Assembly (NCBI GenBank): GCA_030247855.1
Contig: JAPDRN010000038.1
Span: 124,001-188,000 of the forward strand
Direction: 5' to 3'
From: Knufia peltigerae
Lineage: Eukaryota; Ascomycota; Eurotiomycetes; Chaetothyriales; Trichomeriaceae
Length of the DNA stretch: 64,000 nt
Every line of letters begins with the position of its first letter. The first letter of the stretch is position 1. Under the pieces are notes generated by a model that saw only the letters and a program-made list of their open reading frames with translations, ran no database searches and was not told the DNA's origin. The position numbers and the translations under genes are program-made. Of the stretch, positions 22,776 through 33,871 are shown piece after piece.

Positions 22776-24912
22776 ATGTTGGGTTTTACAGCTTTTAGCA
22801 ATGCTAGGGAGGCAGTCGAGGCCGAGGGTGTTCTCATCGGCGGATGGTCCCTTCGACGTGCCATGTGGCCAAAGACGGTGGATGGTATACACGGTGAGTA
22901 TCTGTTTCTCTTTACTATTGTGGTATTGAACTCTGATATCTTGAACAGACAGCAGTCAAGATCGTGTAGAGCATGTTGCTGCCATCCAAGACTGGGACGC
23001 AGCTGAAGAGGCAGCTTTGGTCAGAAAGATCGACCTTCGTGTTCTGTTGCCATGCTGCATCGTTTACTTCCTCGCTTACCTGGATCGTGCCAACATGGGT
23101 TTCGTCAATATCATGCAGGCGGGCACAAGTCATAGCTTCGAAGAGAGTTTGCATCTAAAAGGCACGGACTTCAACTGGGTACGTTCAAATTCGATATGGG
23201 AGTAGGTTTTCAGTCATAGTGTTCTGACAAATAACCCCAAAGGCCGTCTCGATCACCTACTTCATGGTCACTGTCCTCCTGATGCCTTCCAATCTCCTCA
23301 TGAAGAGGTTCGGCGCGAAGAAATATTTCCCAGTCATCATGGCGCTTTTTGGTAAGATACTGAACTTTACAATACCTATTGGGTACAAACTAACCTCTGC
23401 CTACCTACACAGGCACCATTGTCATGACCATGGCTGCAGTACACAACTATGACGGTCTCCTAGCAGCCCGGTTTTTCCTGGGTGTTCCAGAAGCCGGTGT
23501 TGTACCTACAACAATCATGTACTTCAGCTTCTGGTATAAGCCAACTGAGCGAGCCTGGCGTATTGGCATTTTCCACGCTGCAAATGCCCTGGCGTCTGGT
23601 GTTGGTGGTTTCCTTGCCGTTGCTATTGACCATGTATGAGCGAGTCCTTGGTCTGAATGCCAAAACAATAGCTGACGAGTAGTATAGCTTGATGGAAGAG
23701 CGGGTCTCGAAAGCTGGCGGTGGCTCTTTATCATTGAGGGTCTGCTACCAATCATCATGGCCGTCCCAGTCTACTTCCTTCTTTTAACCTTTCCCGAGAC
23801 ATCACCAGCATTGACAGACCGAGGTGAGCCGCACATGCATGGAACATTATCGTATGGTGCCTTGGCTAATTAGTCATGCAGAGCGTCACATTGCTATCAA
23901 CAGATTCGGTCGAGGCGCCACACGCAGCACCGATGTCACATGGGAATGGCGAGCATTTGTCGCTGTTATGAAACGACCTTCCACCTATGTGTTTTTCGTG
24001 TCATACATCTGTCTCTTGATCGTGGCGGTGGCGCTAGGAACATTCTTGCCAACTATCCTCAAAGTGGTACGTTCCACAGTCTCTCCGGTGTTCATTGACA
24101 TCCAAGCTGACCTTTTGAAGTTTGCAAAATTCTCAAGCACAAAAGCAAATGAATACACTTCAGCCGTTTACTTCGCCGCCATCGTTTGCTACGCCGTATG
24201 GTCATGGCACTCTGACTGGACTCGAGAGCGAATGTGGCATTACATCCTCCCCGCAATGGGTGCAATTCCGTGCTTTGCGGTCTGGACGTATGTGGGTTCT
24301 CATGAGAGCTTCAGTGGAATCAAACCGATTTCCTTGTACGGCCTCGCATTCTTGGGAAACCTTGTGTCGATCGCACAGCCGGCGGCGCTCAGCTACCGAA
24401 GTTCTACGCTCTATGGTGCGTCAGAGCAAGCTGTCGGTGGTGCGATTGCTGTTGCCTCTCTGTCAATTGCCAGCATCATTGGACCACAGGTGAGCATTCA
24501 AAATTTCCCGTTCATATCGCCATCGGCTGACATTGGTTTCTAGATCTTCCCAAGCAGAGATGCACCATGGTGTAAGTTCCCCATCATCAACAGTCACCGC
24601 TTTCATTTAAAGTATATGTGATACTGACTCATTCAAGATGTTCCTGGTTTCTCGGCCGCTTGCTCAACAATCGCTTTCACAATAGTTAGCTTCGCGTCGC
24701 TTCCCGTTTGGCTCCTCATGGAAGCTCGATCTCGCAAGAAGAAGACCGGTCACGCGATGCCACTGAGAGCCATGGAAGACGCCGAGCACTCTATGATTTC
24801 TGCAGCTGCCATGGCTCGTCTTCACGAACAAAATATGATTGAAAATAAGGTTGACGTTGAGGCTCCCAAACATGTCGAGGAGATCCCAATGGAAGGACAA
24901 ACCAAGCATTAA
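22776..24912 (+). CDS. MFS permease of the Dal5/anion:cation symporter family
   Basis: Exons 22776..22893, 22949..23178, 23243..23351, 23413..23633, 23688..23823, 23882..24066, 24121..24489, 24544..24571, 24638..24912; 556 residues. Signature pieces: YFLAYLDRANMGF in the first membrane segment, GVPEAGVVPTTIMYFSFWYKPTERAWRIG after the fourth, and IIGPQIFPSRDAPWYVPGF near the end, restored by removing the intron around a 28-nt exon. This family (Dal5, Tna1, pantothenate and biotin carriers) takes up organic anions such as carboxylates and vitamins. The 54-nt intron at 24067..24120 is in frame; removing it gives the best fit. It may import or export an acid used or made by the cluster; the direction is not visible. 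Confidence 0.88.
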
Positions 24913-25557
24913 TACAAACATGAACAGACACTATGGCAGAAAAGGGTATACACATACACACACACATATATATATTTATTAAGGTAGTAGGCACTGTAGT
25001 CCATGTGTACGGATCCTTTGGTCTCTACAAAATGCGAGCACAGTAGTGACGAGGGGCGATTATCACGAGTTAGAGCGTGGAGAATAGGTATTCTCGGATG
25101 AGATTAAAATGAACGATGGTTGTTCACCGGAAATCTATCACATATACGTAGTATCTCCTGCATAGGCTTTCACACTGCTCGCTATTTAGTCCCAAGTCAA
25201 ACTCTGTAGTGACCTTACCGTCGGTGCTGCCATGACCCCCTGGGGATTTCGGAAATTTCCTATTCAGGCAGCTTCCATTAGTATTTGGCCGAGGAATCAC
25301 GAAATTCCGAGCAGCCGACGCCACAATACTTACGACTAGCTTTACAGAATGGCATGATGGTATTACTGCGCACAAGACAAAGAGTCTGGCCACTTACAGC
25401 ACTGATCTCGCTCTGTACTAAGTTGCTGTACCCATAGACAAATACCCGGGGCTATTCGAGGTTCTCATACTTTAGACGACACTCTCTGAGGCCGAAGTGA
25501 CCACGACCACTGCCACGCACCAGTTCGGAACCAATTCACACGTATACACTGCGGGAT
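24913..25557. other. Spacer with CA/TA microsatellite
   Basis: About 645 bases between tandem genes. A short run of CA then TA dinucleotides lies at about 24951-24976. No gene seen. Confidence 0.5.
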
Positions 25558-27931
25558 ATGGCTTCAGACTTCAGTCGTCACCTTCGCCCGGCTCCACCAG
25601 TTGGTGCCACCGTCATTAAGTGGGAGCGAGGACGATCTGACATCAACACCGATCAGTTGGGCGAATACCTCCATGGCAAGGTATACCTCGCGAGACAGAA
25701 GCGTCTCCTGGACATCATCACCAAGGAGAAGATATTCGACAAGTCTCAACAAGCAAATCTATCCCGACCAGATAGGTACAAGCTGGGTCTTGCTCGAGGG
25801 AAGAGACTACGCCAGCTACAAGACATCCATGGCTGGGACGAGGAAGACTTCGTCATGGCCGAGTACTTGGTCGACGACGTGCAGCCATATCACCTACACA
25901 TCTCACTATTCACCGCGGCCATGAGAGAGCAGACCAGCGACCAACAGCGGGCGTATTGGATGCCGAAGATCGCCTCCTGGGAAGTCATTGGCGCCTACGC
26001 CCAGACGGAGCTAGGACACGGTAGCAACGTCAGGGGCATAGAGACCGAAGCGCGATGGGATCCGAAAACGCAGGACTTCATCCTCCACAGTCCGCATCTG
26101 ACAGCCAGTAAATGGTGGAACGGGACGTTGGGCAGAACGGCCACTCACGCCGTTGTAGTTGCACAGCTCTTGATTCCCGACGGCGAGGGATCAGACCCCA
26201 AATACACATCTTATGGCCCCGTTCCCTTCATTGTTCAGGTTCGAGATATGAAGACACATCAACCTCCGAAATCGATCATCGTCGGTGATATTGGACCCAA
26301 ATATGGCTATGCGCCAATGGATAACGCTTACATGCTCTTCGATCATCACAGGTACGTCTCTGATATTATGTTGGAAAAAGAGAGGGAGTTTCTCTACTGA
26401 CAAGGCCGGATTGCAGAATACCACACAGTGCTCTCCTATCAAGATACTCGCAACTCGACCCTGTGACGGGACAGTTTACCAAGTCCAAGAACCCAGGTGC
26501 TCTCTACGGCCAACTGACGAGAGGTCGCTCCGTCATAGCCATGCACGCTCGGCTAGTCCTCGCGAGGGCCGTCACGGTCGCTGTGCGCTATCTCTCCATA
26601 CGCCGTCAATTCCACGACCGTGACGATTCAGACAAAAACGGGCCGGAGATGTCTGTCTTGGACTATTCGACGGTCCAGATCAGAATCTTGCCACTGCTCG
26701 CCACCACTTTCGCCCTTCATTATAGCGGTCTCGCCATGCGCAGGCTGTACGAACGGACCAGGAACAACGGCGGCGGCGGCAGCGGCACGACCGACGGCGA
26801 CAGGGTCTCTCAAGATGCCGACCTCGCGACTCTGGCCGAGCTACACTCCACGTCGGCAGGACTGAAGAGTCTCGCGACGGAACTCGCCGCCAACGGCGTC
26901 GAGACGTGTCGACGGGCGATGGGCGGCCACGGTTACGGCGGCGGCACAGGCTTGGTCCAGCTGAACGCCGATTACCTCTCCAAGCCCACGGTCGAAGGCG
27001 ACAACTGGATGATCACCCAACAGGTCGCGCAGTACCTGATCAAGAAGGCCAAAGAGCGAGCGCATTCCTTGAAGAGTCGAGCTCTTAACAAGACAGAGGA
27101 ACACCTGAAAAGCTATCTGTCTTCTCGAGGGAAGGAACCAAAATTCAACGTGATGGAGAATAATGCTGCGGTTGTCGATGCTTTCAATTGGCGTATGTCA
27201 TGGTTGGTAAGTACCAGAAGAGCACAAAACTCCCGCAGGTGGCATGCGGAACTATTTTCTAACCCCTGTCCACCTCACAGGCTTTCCGGGCGTATGATAC
27301 TCGGGAAGTTCAGAAACGACCGTGGAATAGTCTGCTGATAGATTTCCACAAGTTGAGTCGTGGTATGTGATTAATCCCCCTGATGGGCCATTTTCAGTAC
27401 GTTCGGCTTACAAAGTCCCTCACAGCATATTCGCAAGCAATGCTGGTGTCCAATTTCTACGACGCCATCTCTTCATCCGAAGTGCAATCACTACCGCCCA
27501 CCACTCGTGAGACGTTGACGGATCTATTCCGCCTATTCGCTTTTCAAACCATGGACACGGAGAGTCGAGACTTTCAAAACTCAGGAGCAGTGAGCTCAGT
27601 AGAGCTAAATGGACTTTCTGGCACTGTCCTTGCGCTCATGACTAAGATCCGGCCACATGCTGTGAGGCTTGTAGACGCATGGGCATTGCCGGATTATCTT
27701 CTGGACAGGTAACAGCCAACTAATGAACACTGTCAACGAGGCGAGTAATTCAACTAACGATGTTCTTGTTATAGTGCTCTCGGTCGATATGATGGAAGAG
27801 TATATGAAGACCTGTTCCACCGAGCACATGTGCTGAATCCCTTGAACAAAGTGACTTTCAACCCGGACTACAAGAACAATGAGATTGTCATGGGCAGTGG
27901 TGATGCAGGGCAGATTCTGGCAAAACTATAA
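25558..27931 (+). CDS. Peroxisomal acyl-CoA oxidase (2)
   Basis: Exons 25558..26351, 26417..27206, 27281..27362, 27426..27708, 27775..27931; 701 residues, single plausible ATG at 25558. Motifs: AYAQTELGHGSNVRGIE in the FAD region, NGVETCRRAMGGHGYGGGTG and the catalytic glutamate in TVEGDNWMITQQ, then the long C-terminal helical domain. The fourth exon starts after CCTCACAG, which gives LSRAYSQAML. The protein ends in AKL, a PTS1 signal. A glycine-rich low-complexity insert (GGGGSG, codons GGC) sits near residue 380. It belongs to the same family as the oxidase at 16581..18848 but is diverged from it, so it is not a recent duplicate. Confidence 0.92.
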
Positions 27932-28194
27932 AGTAGTCCTTATACTTCTGGGAATGAATATATTATCGACTGGGAATATATACTAGAATATACCGTGAGA
28001 GATTATCGTAACCATTCATTTGCTTCCCTTTCCTTGAGACAACGAACTACTCAGAGGTCTTTATAGTCCCGAGGGCCTTACCTGTCAGTGTATTGTAGTC
28101 CAGTTTGAATATCAATGGTCGCACGAGGATGGCTACCTTGATGGGTAGTAAAAGCCTTCGTCATTTGCGGTGCACCATCCAGGTGGCAGAACAT

Positions 28195-30048
28195 CTAGAG
28201 CAAGCCCTTCTCCCGCTGCTTCATCTTCTTGACATCGATATCTTTCCACAACGCTGTAGAAACCAAAGTGATGGTGTATAGACTGGTAGCCGCGATCAGC
28301 ATGAGCCGTTGAGTATCACCGTAAGACTTGTCGATGGCAATTCTCGTTGGGCTTCCCACAGGATAGCTAGCTTGGACCGTCAAATCACCATAGATACTGG
28401 CAAAATCCGGCTGAGCACTGGCTGGAAGATACTCTAACAGCTTCTGCGGAAAGATACCGGTCCACATGGCGGCGGCAATCGCCTGTCCGATCGAGCTTCC
28501 AACGTATGCCACCAGTCCTTCCATGGCCAAAACGGCAGGAATGTGTTGATGTGTAGAAACAGCCATGACAGTCATCTGCTCAGCTATGACAAGGGTGCCG
28601 CCGCCGAAGGCAACGAAGATCTGACACATGACAATGTAACCAATGTGAACCCCTGGTTGACGGAAATGAATCATGAGACCGACACCGAGGATTGTCATGG
28701 GCACGCCGAAAAAGAGCGCGTACCATTTGATGCGACCATTGACCTTCAGGCAGATACCAATAACAAGAGACCAGAAGCAGGATCCAATGGTGTAGATGTT
28801 GCCAATGTATGTCGCTTGTGTGATTGATTGTCTGAACAGGACAATGTTGAGGGAGTAGAAATAGCTGTCCCAGATGTACCAGGCGACGTAGATGCTGGCG
28901 GCCATGATGTAAGTAGTGATGATGGTACGGTTCTTAAGCAAGGACCATGGAATGAAAGTAACAGGCGCAAGATACTTCTCATATAGTCCGAAGGCGATGA
29001 CGAGTAAACCCCCAATGATGATGAAGCAGATGATAAGTGGAGAGCGCCACTCGTTGGCTTGGTACGAATACAAGCTGAATGACAACAGAAAAAGCGCCAG
29101 TCCTGTGCTAATGAGCAGAAGACCGATGACATCAAACTCTCTCAAGTAGTAAATCAGAGTCTCGTAGGCTGTGCCTCGGCTTGGTCGGGCAGGGATGAGA
29201 CCCATCTTAGCGGCCTTTTGCTGATTGTACCAGAAAAGCGCACAGAGTGGTGCACAAGTGACAGGAAGCACAATGGCCCAGATCCCGAAGCCCCATCTGT
29301 AGCCAATGGTACTTAGGACGCTGCTCGCAGCTGGTCCGTATGCCCAGGTGGTGGCTAGGTATGGTGATGATATAAAGGCGATCATGAAAGCTCTGTTTCT
29401 CAATTTTGACGTATCGGCCACGAAGATGGTCAAGGAAAAATCAATGCCCGTCGAACCGACCGAGTAAAAGACTTGAGCGGCACAGTAGGTCTTGACGCCG
29501 TTGCAGCCAGCCATCATGATCAGTCCGAGGGTAATAGACGCAATCATGATCAAGAATGCCTGGGGTCGGCCCCAGATATCGAGAATTTTGGCGTAGGGAA
29601 TCTTAAAAAGACCCCCAATTAAAGAGGCGAGTATGCCAGTAGTTGCGGTCAAAGAATGAAGTTCAAATGAACTTGTTACATACGGCGTCAAGGTACTAAC
29701 AATACCCGAGGAGAACGCAAGTATGAATTCAACTATCCAGATCCTGACGGGGACGTTAGTCGGCGATCTTCTTTATAACTCTGAGAAGAAATGAACTTAC
29801 ATTCCGTAGGCGAGGAGTAGATCTCTCCTGGTCCAGACTTCTGTCATGGCTTCCACGCTGGCGACACCATGTTGAAGCTCAGTTTTGGGAGTCTCGCCAT
29901 CACTCTCTGAAGGAGTTGGGCCTCCAGTATAAGTTGCTTCTTTGTCCATGGGCTGCTTGTCTTCGGGGTAATGACCTTGGTCATTGTGTCCATCCTGTTC
30001 AGGCTTTTCTGAGCCTGGCATCAAGGAAGAAGGGAGTCGGAACCTCAT
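28195..30048 (-). CDS. MFS siderophore iron transporter (Sit1/MirB type)
   Basis: Exons 30048..29801 and 29743..28195; 598 residues. Acidic N-terminal tail (about 75 residues) then about 14 predicted membrane segments. The text follows the SIT family closely: FELHSLTATTGILASLIGGLFKIPYAKI, WGRPQAF, ADTSKLRNRAF, and the late segment YVGSSIGQAIAAAMWTGIFP. SIT proteins import ferric siderophores by proton symport at the plasma membrane; a few are proposed to export. Its presence beside an NRPS and an SidA-type enzyme is the strongest contextual sign that the cluster product binds iron. Upstream lie an exact ATCWGATAA site and a palindromic double GATA. Confidence 0.93.
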
Positions 30049-30157
30049 CTTTGCAATCCTGAAGAGCGACGTACGTTCCAGTGTACCAGGCGCGACAAGT
30101 CTGTTGATCCTGCAGTCGAGAAGCGAAGATTCAGCCAGGCTATATAGCAGGCGGGAA

Positions 30158-30173
30158 GATAAAAATTTTTATC
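30158..30173. promoter_or_regulatory. Perfect 16-bp palindrome with two inverted GATAA cores
   Basis: GATAAAAATTTTTATC reads the same on both strands and presents two GATAAs head to head, 110-125 bases upstream of the siderophore-transporter ATG. A palindromic GCTATATAGC, a possible TATA element, is at about 30140..30149. Confidence 0.45.
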
Positions 30174-30314
30174 ATATCTAATCTCCTGATCGAGAAGCAT
30201 CGCCGGGTATTTGATGGAGACAAACGAGGTATATTCCCACGCGAGGAGTGAGCGAGTCAGCCCCAAGTGGCCCGAAGGCGCAGCTAAGCCTGCCCAAGAG
30301 GAGTACCACAAGGC

Positions 30315-30323
30315 TTATCAGAT
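30315..30323 (-). promoter_or_regulatory. SreA-type GATA site ATCTGATAA upstream of the siderophore transporter
   Basis: TTATCAGAT on the plus strand is an exact ATCTGATAA in the direction of the transporter gene, about 270 bases upstream of its start. Matches the consensus recalled for SreA. Confidence 0.6.
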
Positions 30324-31707
30324 GAGATTTGATGGCCCAGAAATTCTGAGGTGGTACTTTTTACATGGCTCGACCCATCCAGTATATCGCGATTGGATAG
30401 AAATAGAGCCGCTTTGGTCGAGGATCCAGAGGTTGCTATCGAACATGCTATCTTAGCGTGGAAGGCCAAAGCACAGATCACGAATTCAACACCACAGTTG
30501 CAAATTTCTGCACGTGGTCGTGGGCGATGCCCCATGGGTCTGTGCATAGTCTGCTGTTGACATAAATCGAGCCTCTGGAATCGGTAACGACCAAGGCGAT
30601 ATAAAGTAAGCGCGGATTGACCATGTGGTGCAAGACGACACAAAATAGAAATTCTAAAGGCCTCGTGTGTCAAGTCTCCTTCCTACAAGGCCACGCAAGC
30701 CTCTAGTGTGTCGCAGTTTTTGCCCGCGGAATGACGAATTCGGGTGAATTATTTTGTCGGTGGGGTTCCGATGGTCGCTTGCGAGTGCGGCAAAGGCTAG
30801 TAGGTGGTCTGAAAGAAGGGTGAACTTCGACAGACAGGAACGGGAACCGAAGAACAGAAACCACACATGAATGGCCCAGACCCGTGGATAGCAAAGAACC
30901 CCACAGAGGCGAAAGAAACCCATTGTATCGAGGATAGCACGTATTGTATAGGTCGATTTGATACATTCCCGAGTCTTGCTGTATGGTATGTCGGTTTTGC
31001 CGGCAACCCTTTTCCGTACCTCTCATGGAGCGAGTCCGCTAAGGGTCCATTCTGCCTTCGACCGGATGCCTCGACGAGATTTTTAATATAGGCGTTTCTG
31101 CGTAAGTAAAAGGCGCAACGCACCCTTCGGCGTTCCCGTAGATACTTCACCCAAGGCCGTGAAAGTGAAATGGCCATATACTGGTCGAAGGGAGCCTGCC
31201 ATGAAGGTAAGGGAAAAGTGAATGCATTCGAAGGCAAGAAAGGTAAATATGCGACTGAGGACCGTAGGTATCGTCGTTCAGTTTGTGGCTCATCCAAATA
31301 TGACCGAAAGATTCGAGATCGAATAGTGCATACAATAAGATTTGGTGAAGCCGGCAATTGAACACGGAAATTGGGGAAGTGGCGATGACTACGAAATTAC
31401 CTAATCATCCATGGCGCAACGTCTAGAACCAAAAGCCATGAACTTTATCGCACGCCACCAAATAGCAAATTCAGACTTCAAAACTTGAGGGCAACTTGCC
31501 GGATCGAACATGCGCCGAGATACATAGACATCTTCCCCCCTGAGTCAGGATCTGATACGGTTTCAATTCTATCGACGTCGGCGGGGACGAAGTGTGCCCG
31601 TTCATTGCGGCTTTCATTCGCCGCCACGTAACGCTGCAATAACCGTCAGCTGGTGTAGGCCGAGGCCAGTATGATCAGAGTGCTTCCAACGCGCTCCAAC
31701 AACCATC

Positions 31708-33517
31708 ATGCCATTCAGGCCTCCTGAGAAAATGCTATCGGGGAACGATGGCTCGGAAGATGGATACGCACCGCCGGCACGCCAAGTTCGCACGCCCAGC
31801 GCCACGCCGGAGATCAAGGAAAGTCCTCAGATGAATCTCTTATGGATCCCGCACTCTACCAACTCGGCACAAGACGATGTTAAACCGGACCACCGGGAGA
31901 TCAACCGACGCGCTCAGCAGAATGCGTTCATGAAACGGAGACAGGCTCGTCAAAGGGAGCCATCTTCATCCCGCAAAGTCCGAACCCCATCATCGATGAC
32001 GGTGCTCCCGGGAGCCTTGACTCCTCTGAGTGAATCGACGCCTGGATCGATGATGAATAGTCCCCGGGCGTCGTCGTCGTGGCCTCAAAGCGCGAGTCTC
32101 ACCACGACCATCAGTCCGTCTCAGGACTACGAGGCCCCCAGTATTCGGACGTACCTAGACTCCCTCCGGATCGACCCCTTCCAGAGTGGCAAATTCCAAA
32201 TGGTTCCACAAATGGAGAACATCTTCATGTACTACTTCACGACAATCATGCCGGCGGTTGAGCCGGTCCAGAGCGAGCGAGAAGAGTATAATTCGTGGCT
32301 AGTGCCCCTTACGGCTTCGGAACCCGCCTTGATGTATGCCCTGATAGGGTGCATGGCGTACGATATCGAACAGGTCTCGGTGGTCGGCTTCGGCCCCAAC
32401 TCGAGACGAAACCTGACGCAAGAACGTGTACATTACCGTATCAAAGCGATCCAGGCACTCAACGAAGCCCTCGCGGACCCGAAGAAAGCTGCCAGCCCAT
32501 CGACCCTGATCGCAGTGCATTTTTTACTTTGGCAAGAGGTATGTTTTAAGTTATCTGTGTCATCATTCCCTGCATTCACTAACATGTGAATGACCAGATC
32601 TTTGCGGGTGATGAATGTGTACATCTCGACGGCGTCAAAAGACTTTTGGAGCTCAGGGGAGGGTTTGACGGCGTCCAACGAAAGGCCATCGAGGCCATCA
32701 TGGTCGGGTCATATTGGCGGGCAATCAGAACCGGGACGAAGCCACTTCTTCCCATGGTCAAGGACGACATGCCACTCACCGACGAACAGTTCCTCCAAGT
32801 GCTCGCCAAAAGCGAGCCGAGCATCGCCAAACTCGGCGAGGGACTTTTGGAATCCCACATGAGAGAATATTTTGATGACGAATTCTGGAAGCTCTTGCAC
32901 GACACACGGAGGGCCTGGGTGTAAGTTTCTGAACCTTTTTGGAACTCGTAAATGTTACCCACTTGTCGTGTTCTGTGTCTGACTCCCGAAAACCAAATAG
33001 ATGTTTCGAACAAATTGGAATGCAGGACTTCCCTGCGGTCGGAAAAAGACACATCAGTATCAAACGAGTCAATGTAGACCACCGTCTCCTCTCGTATCCC
33101 TTTGACCATTACGGCACCCACCGACCGATCCAAGAAGCCTGCCGACAGGGTCTCATAGCGTACTCCAACGCACACTACAACGTCATTCAGCCGAGCAGCA
33201 AGATAGCACGCGGCCTCGTCCAGGACCTCAAAAACGCGCTCGAAGCGACAGACCTGCGGTCGTGCTGGGGTTCGGCCCACGACGCCCTGCTCTGGGTCTT
33301 GTTTGTCGGAGCCCACATGAGTTTCGGCGAACCGGAGCGTCCTTGGTTCGTGGCGGCTCTAGTCAGAGTGACTCAAACCCTTCAGCCGCGTGACTGGCTT
33401 CAGGTGCGAGCTTGGCTGGTCCGATTCTACTACTCGGACCGCGTTTTCCAAGACTCATTTCGCAGAATCCTGGAAGAGGTTGAAATTCTTTCGACAATGT
33501 TACCGAAATGGTTCTGA
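31708..33517 (+). CDS. Fungal-specific transcription-factor-like protein without a zinc cluster
   Basis: Exons 31708..32538, 32598..32920, 33001..33517; 556 residues. The N-terminal 150 residues are low-complexity and rich in Ser, Pro and Thr, with a basic patch (NAFMKRRQARQRE) and the NLLWIPHST motif seen in a class of fungal regulators. From about residue 160 the text fits a Fungal_trans_2 domain (IENIFMYYFTTIMPAVEP-like, then AVHFLLWQE and DECVHLDGVKRLLELRGG). There is no Cys-rich zinc cluster, so DNA contact, if any, must be through the basic segment or a partner. Function unknown. Confidence 0.8.
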
Positions 33518-33871
33518 ACTTCTGGTATAAAACATGCCCCTCCTAAAATAAAGGTGGAATGAAATACCAAAACTTCAGAGAACATGAAGAAATTACGAGT
33601 GACGCGCGTTCTGAATCGACGACAGGAGGTATTGGGCGCTGAGCATCATCTTTGCATTATTTGGAAAGGGGGAAAATTGAATCTGCATCGTACATATTTC
33701 CAAGCTTTGTGTATTTTATGACAACTAGAATCATTTTGACTGGCACGTAAATAAATATCATATTAAAATTTTTCCCAACATTGGATTCATGCATCCCTGG
33801 AGACCTTAATATACCCGAGGTACATAGATCTGTCGGGCATCATCGGGCTCGAAGCCACGCCGGAGCATGGA
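33518..33871. other. AT-rich spacer between convergent genes
   Basis: About 350 bases, noticeably richer in A and T than the flanking genes. Probably two transcript ends; no gene. Confidence 0.45.

Larger units (their letters stand above)
30049..31707. other. Long gene-poor gap at the right edge of the metabolite cluster
   Basis: About 1.66 kb. Beyond the transporter promoter I see no ORF with recognisable protein character. It probably marks the cluster boundary. No repeat, transposase remnant or tRNA was recognised. Confidence 0.5.

Noticed and set aside
24951..24976. CA/TA run as possible transposon end
   Set aside because: Simple microsatellite with no inverted repeats or target-site duplication visible.
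30797..31357. Minus-strand ORF of 186 codons in the gap beyond the siderophore transporter
   Set aside because: Composition is unlike a folded protein, with no motifs; overlapping ORFs in other frames are equally long.
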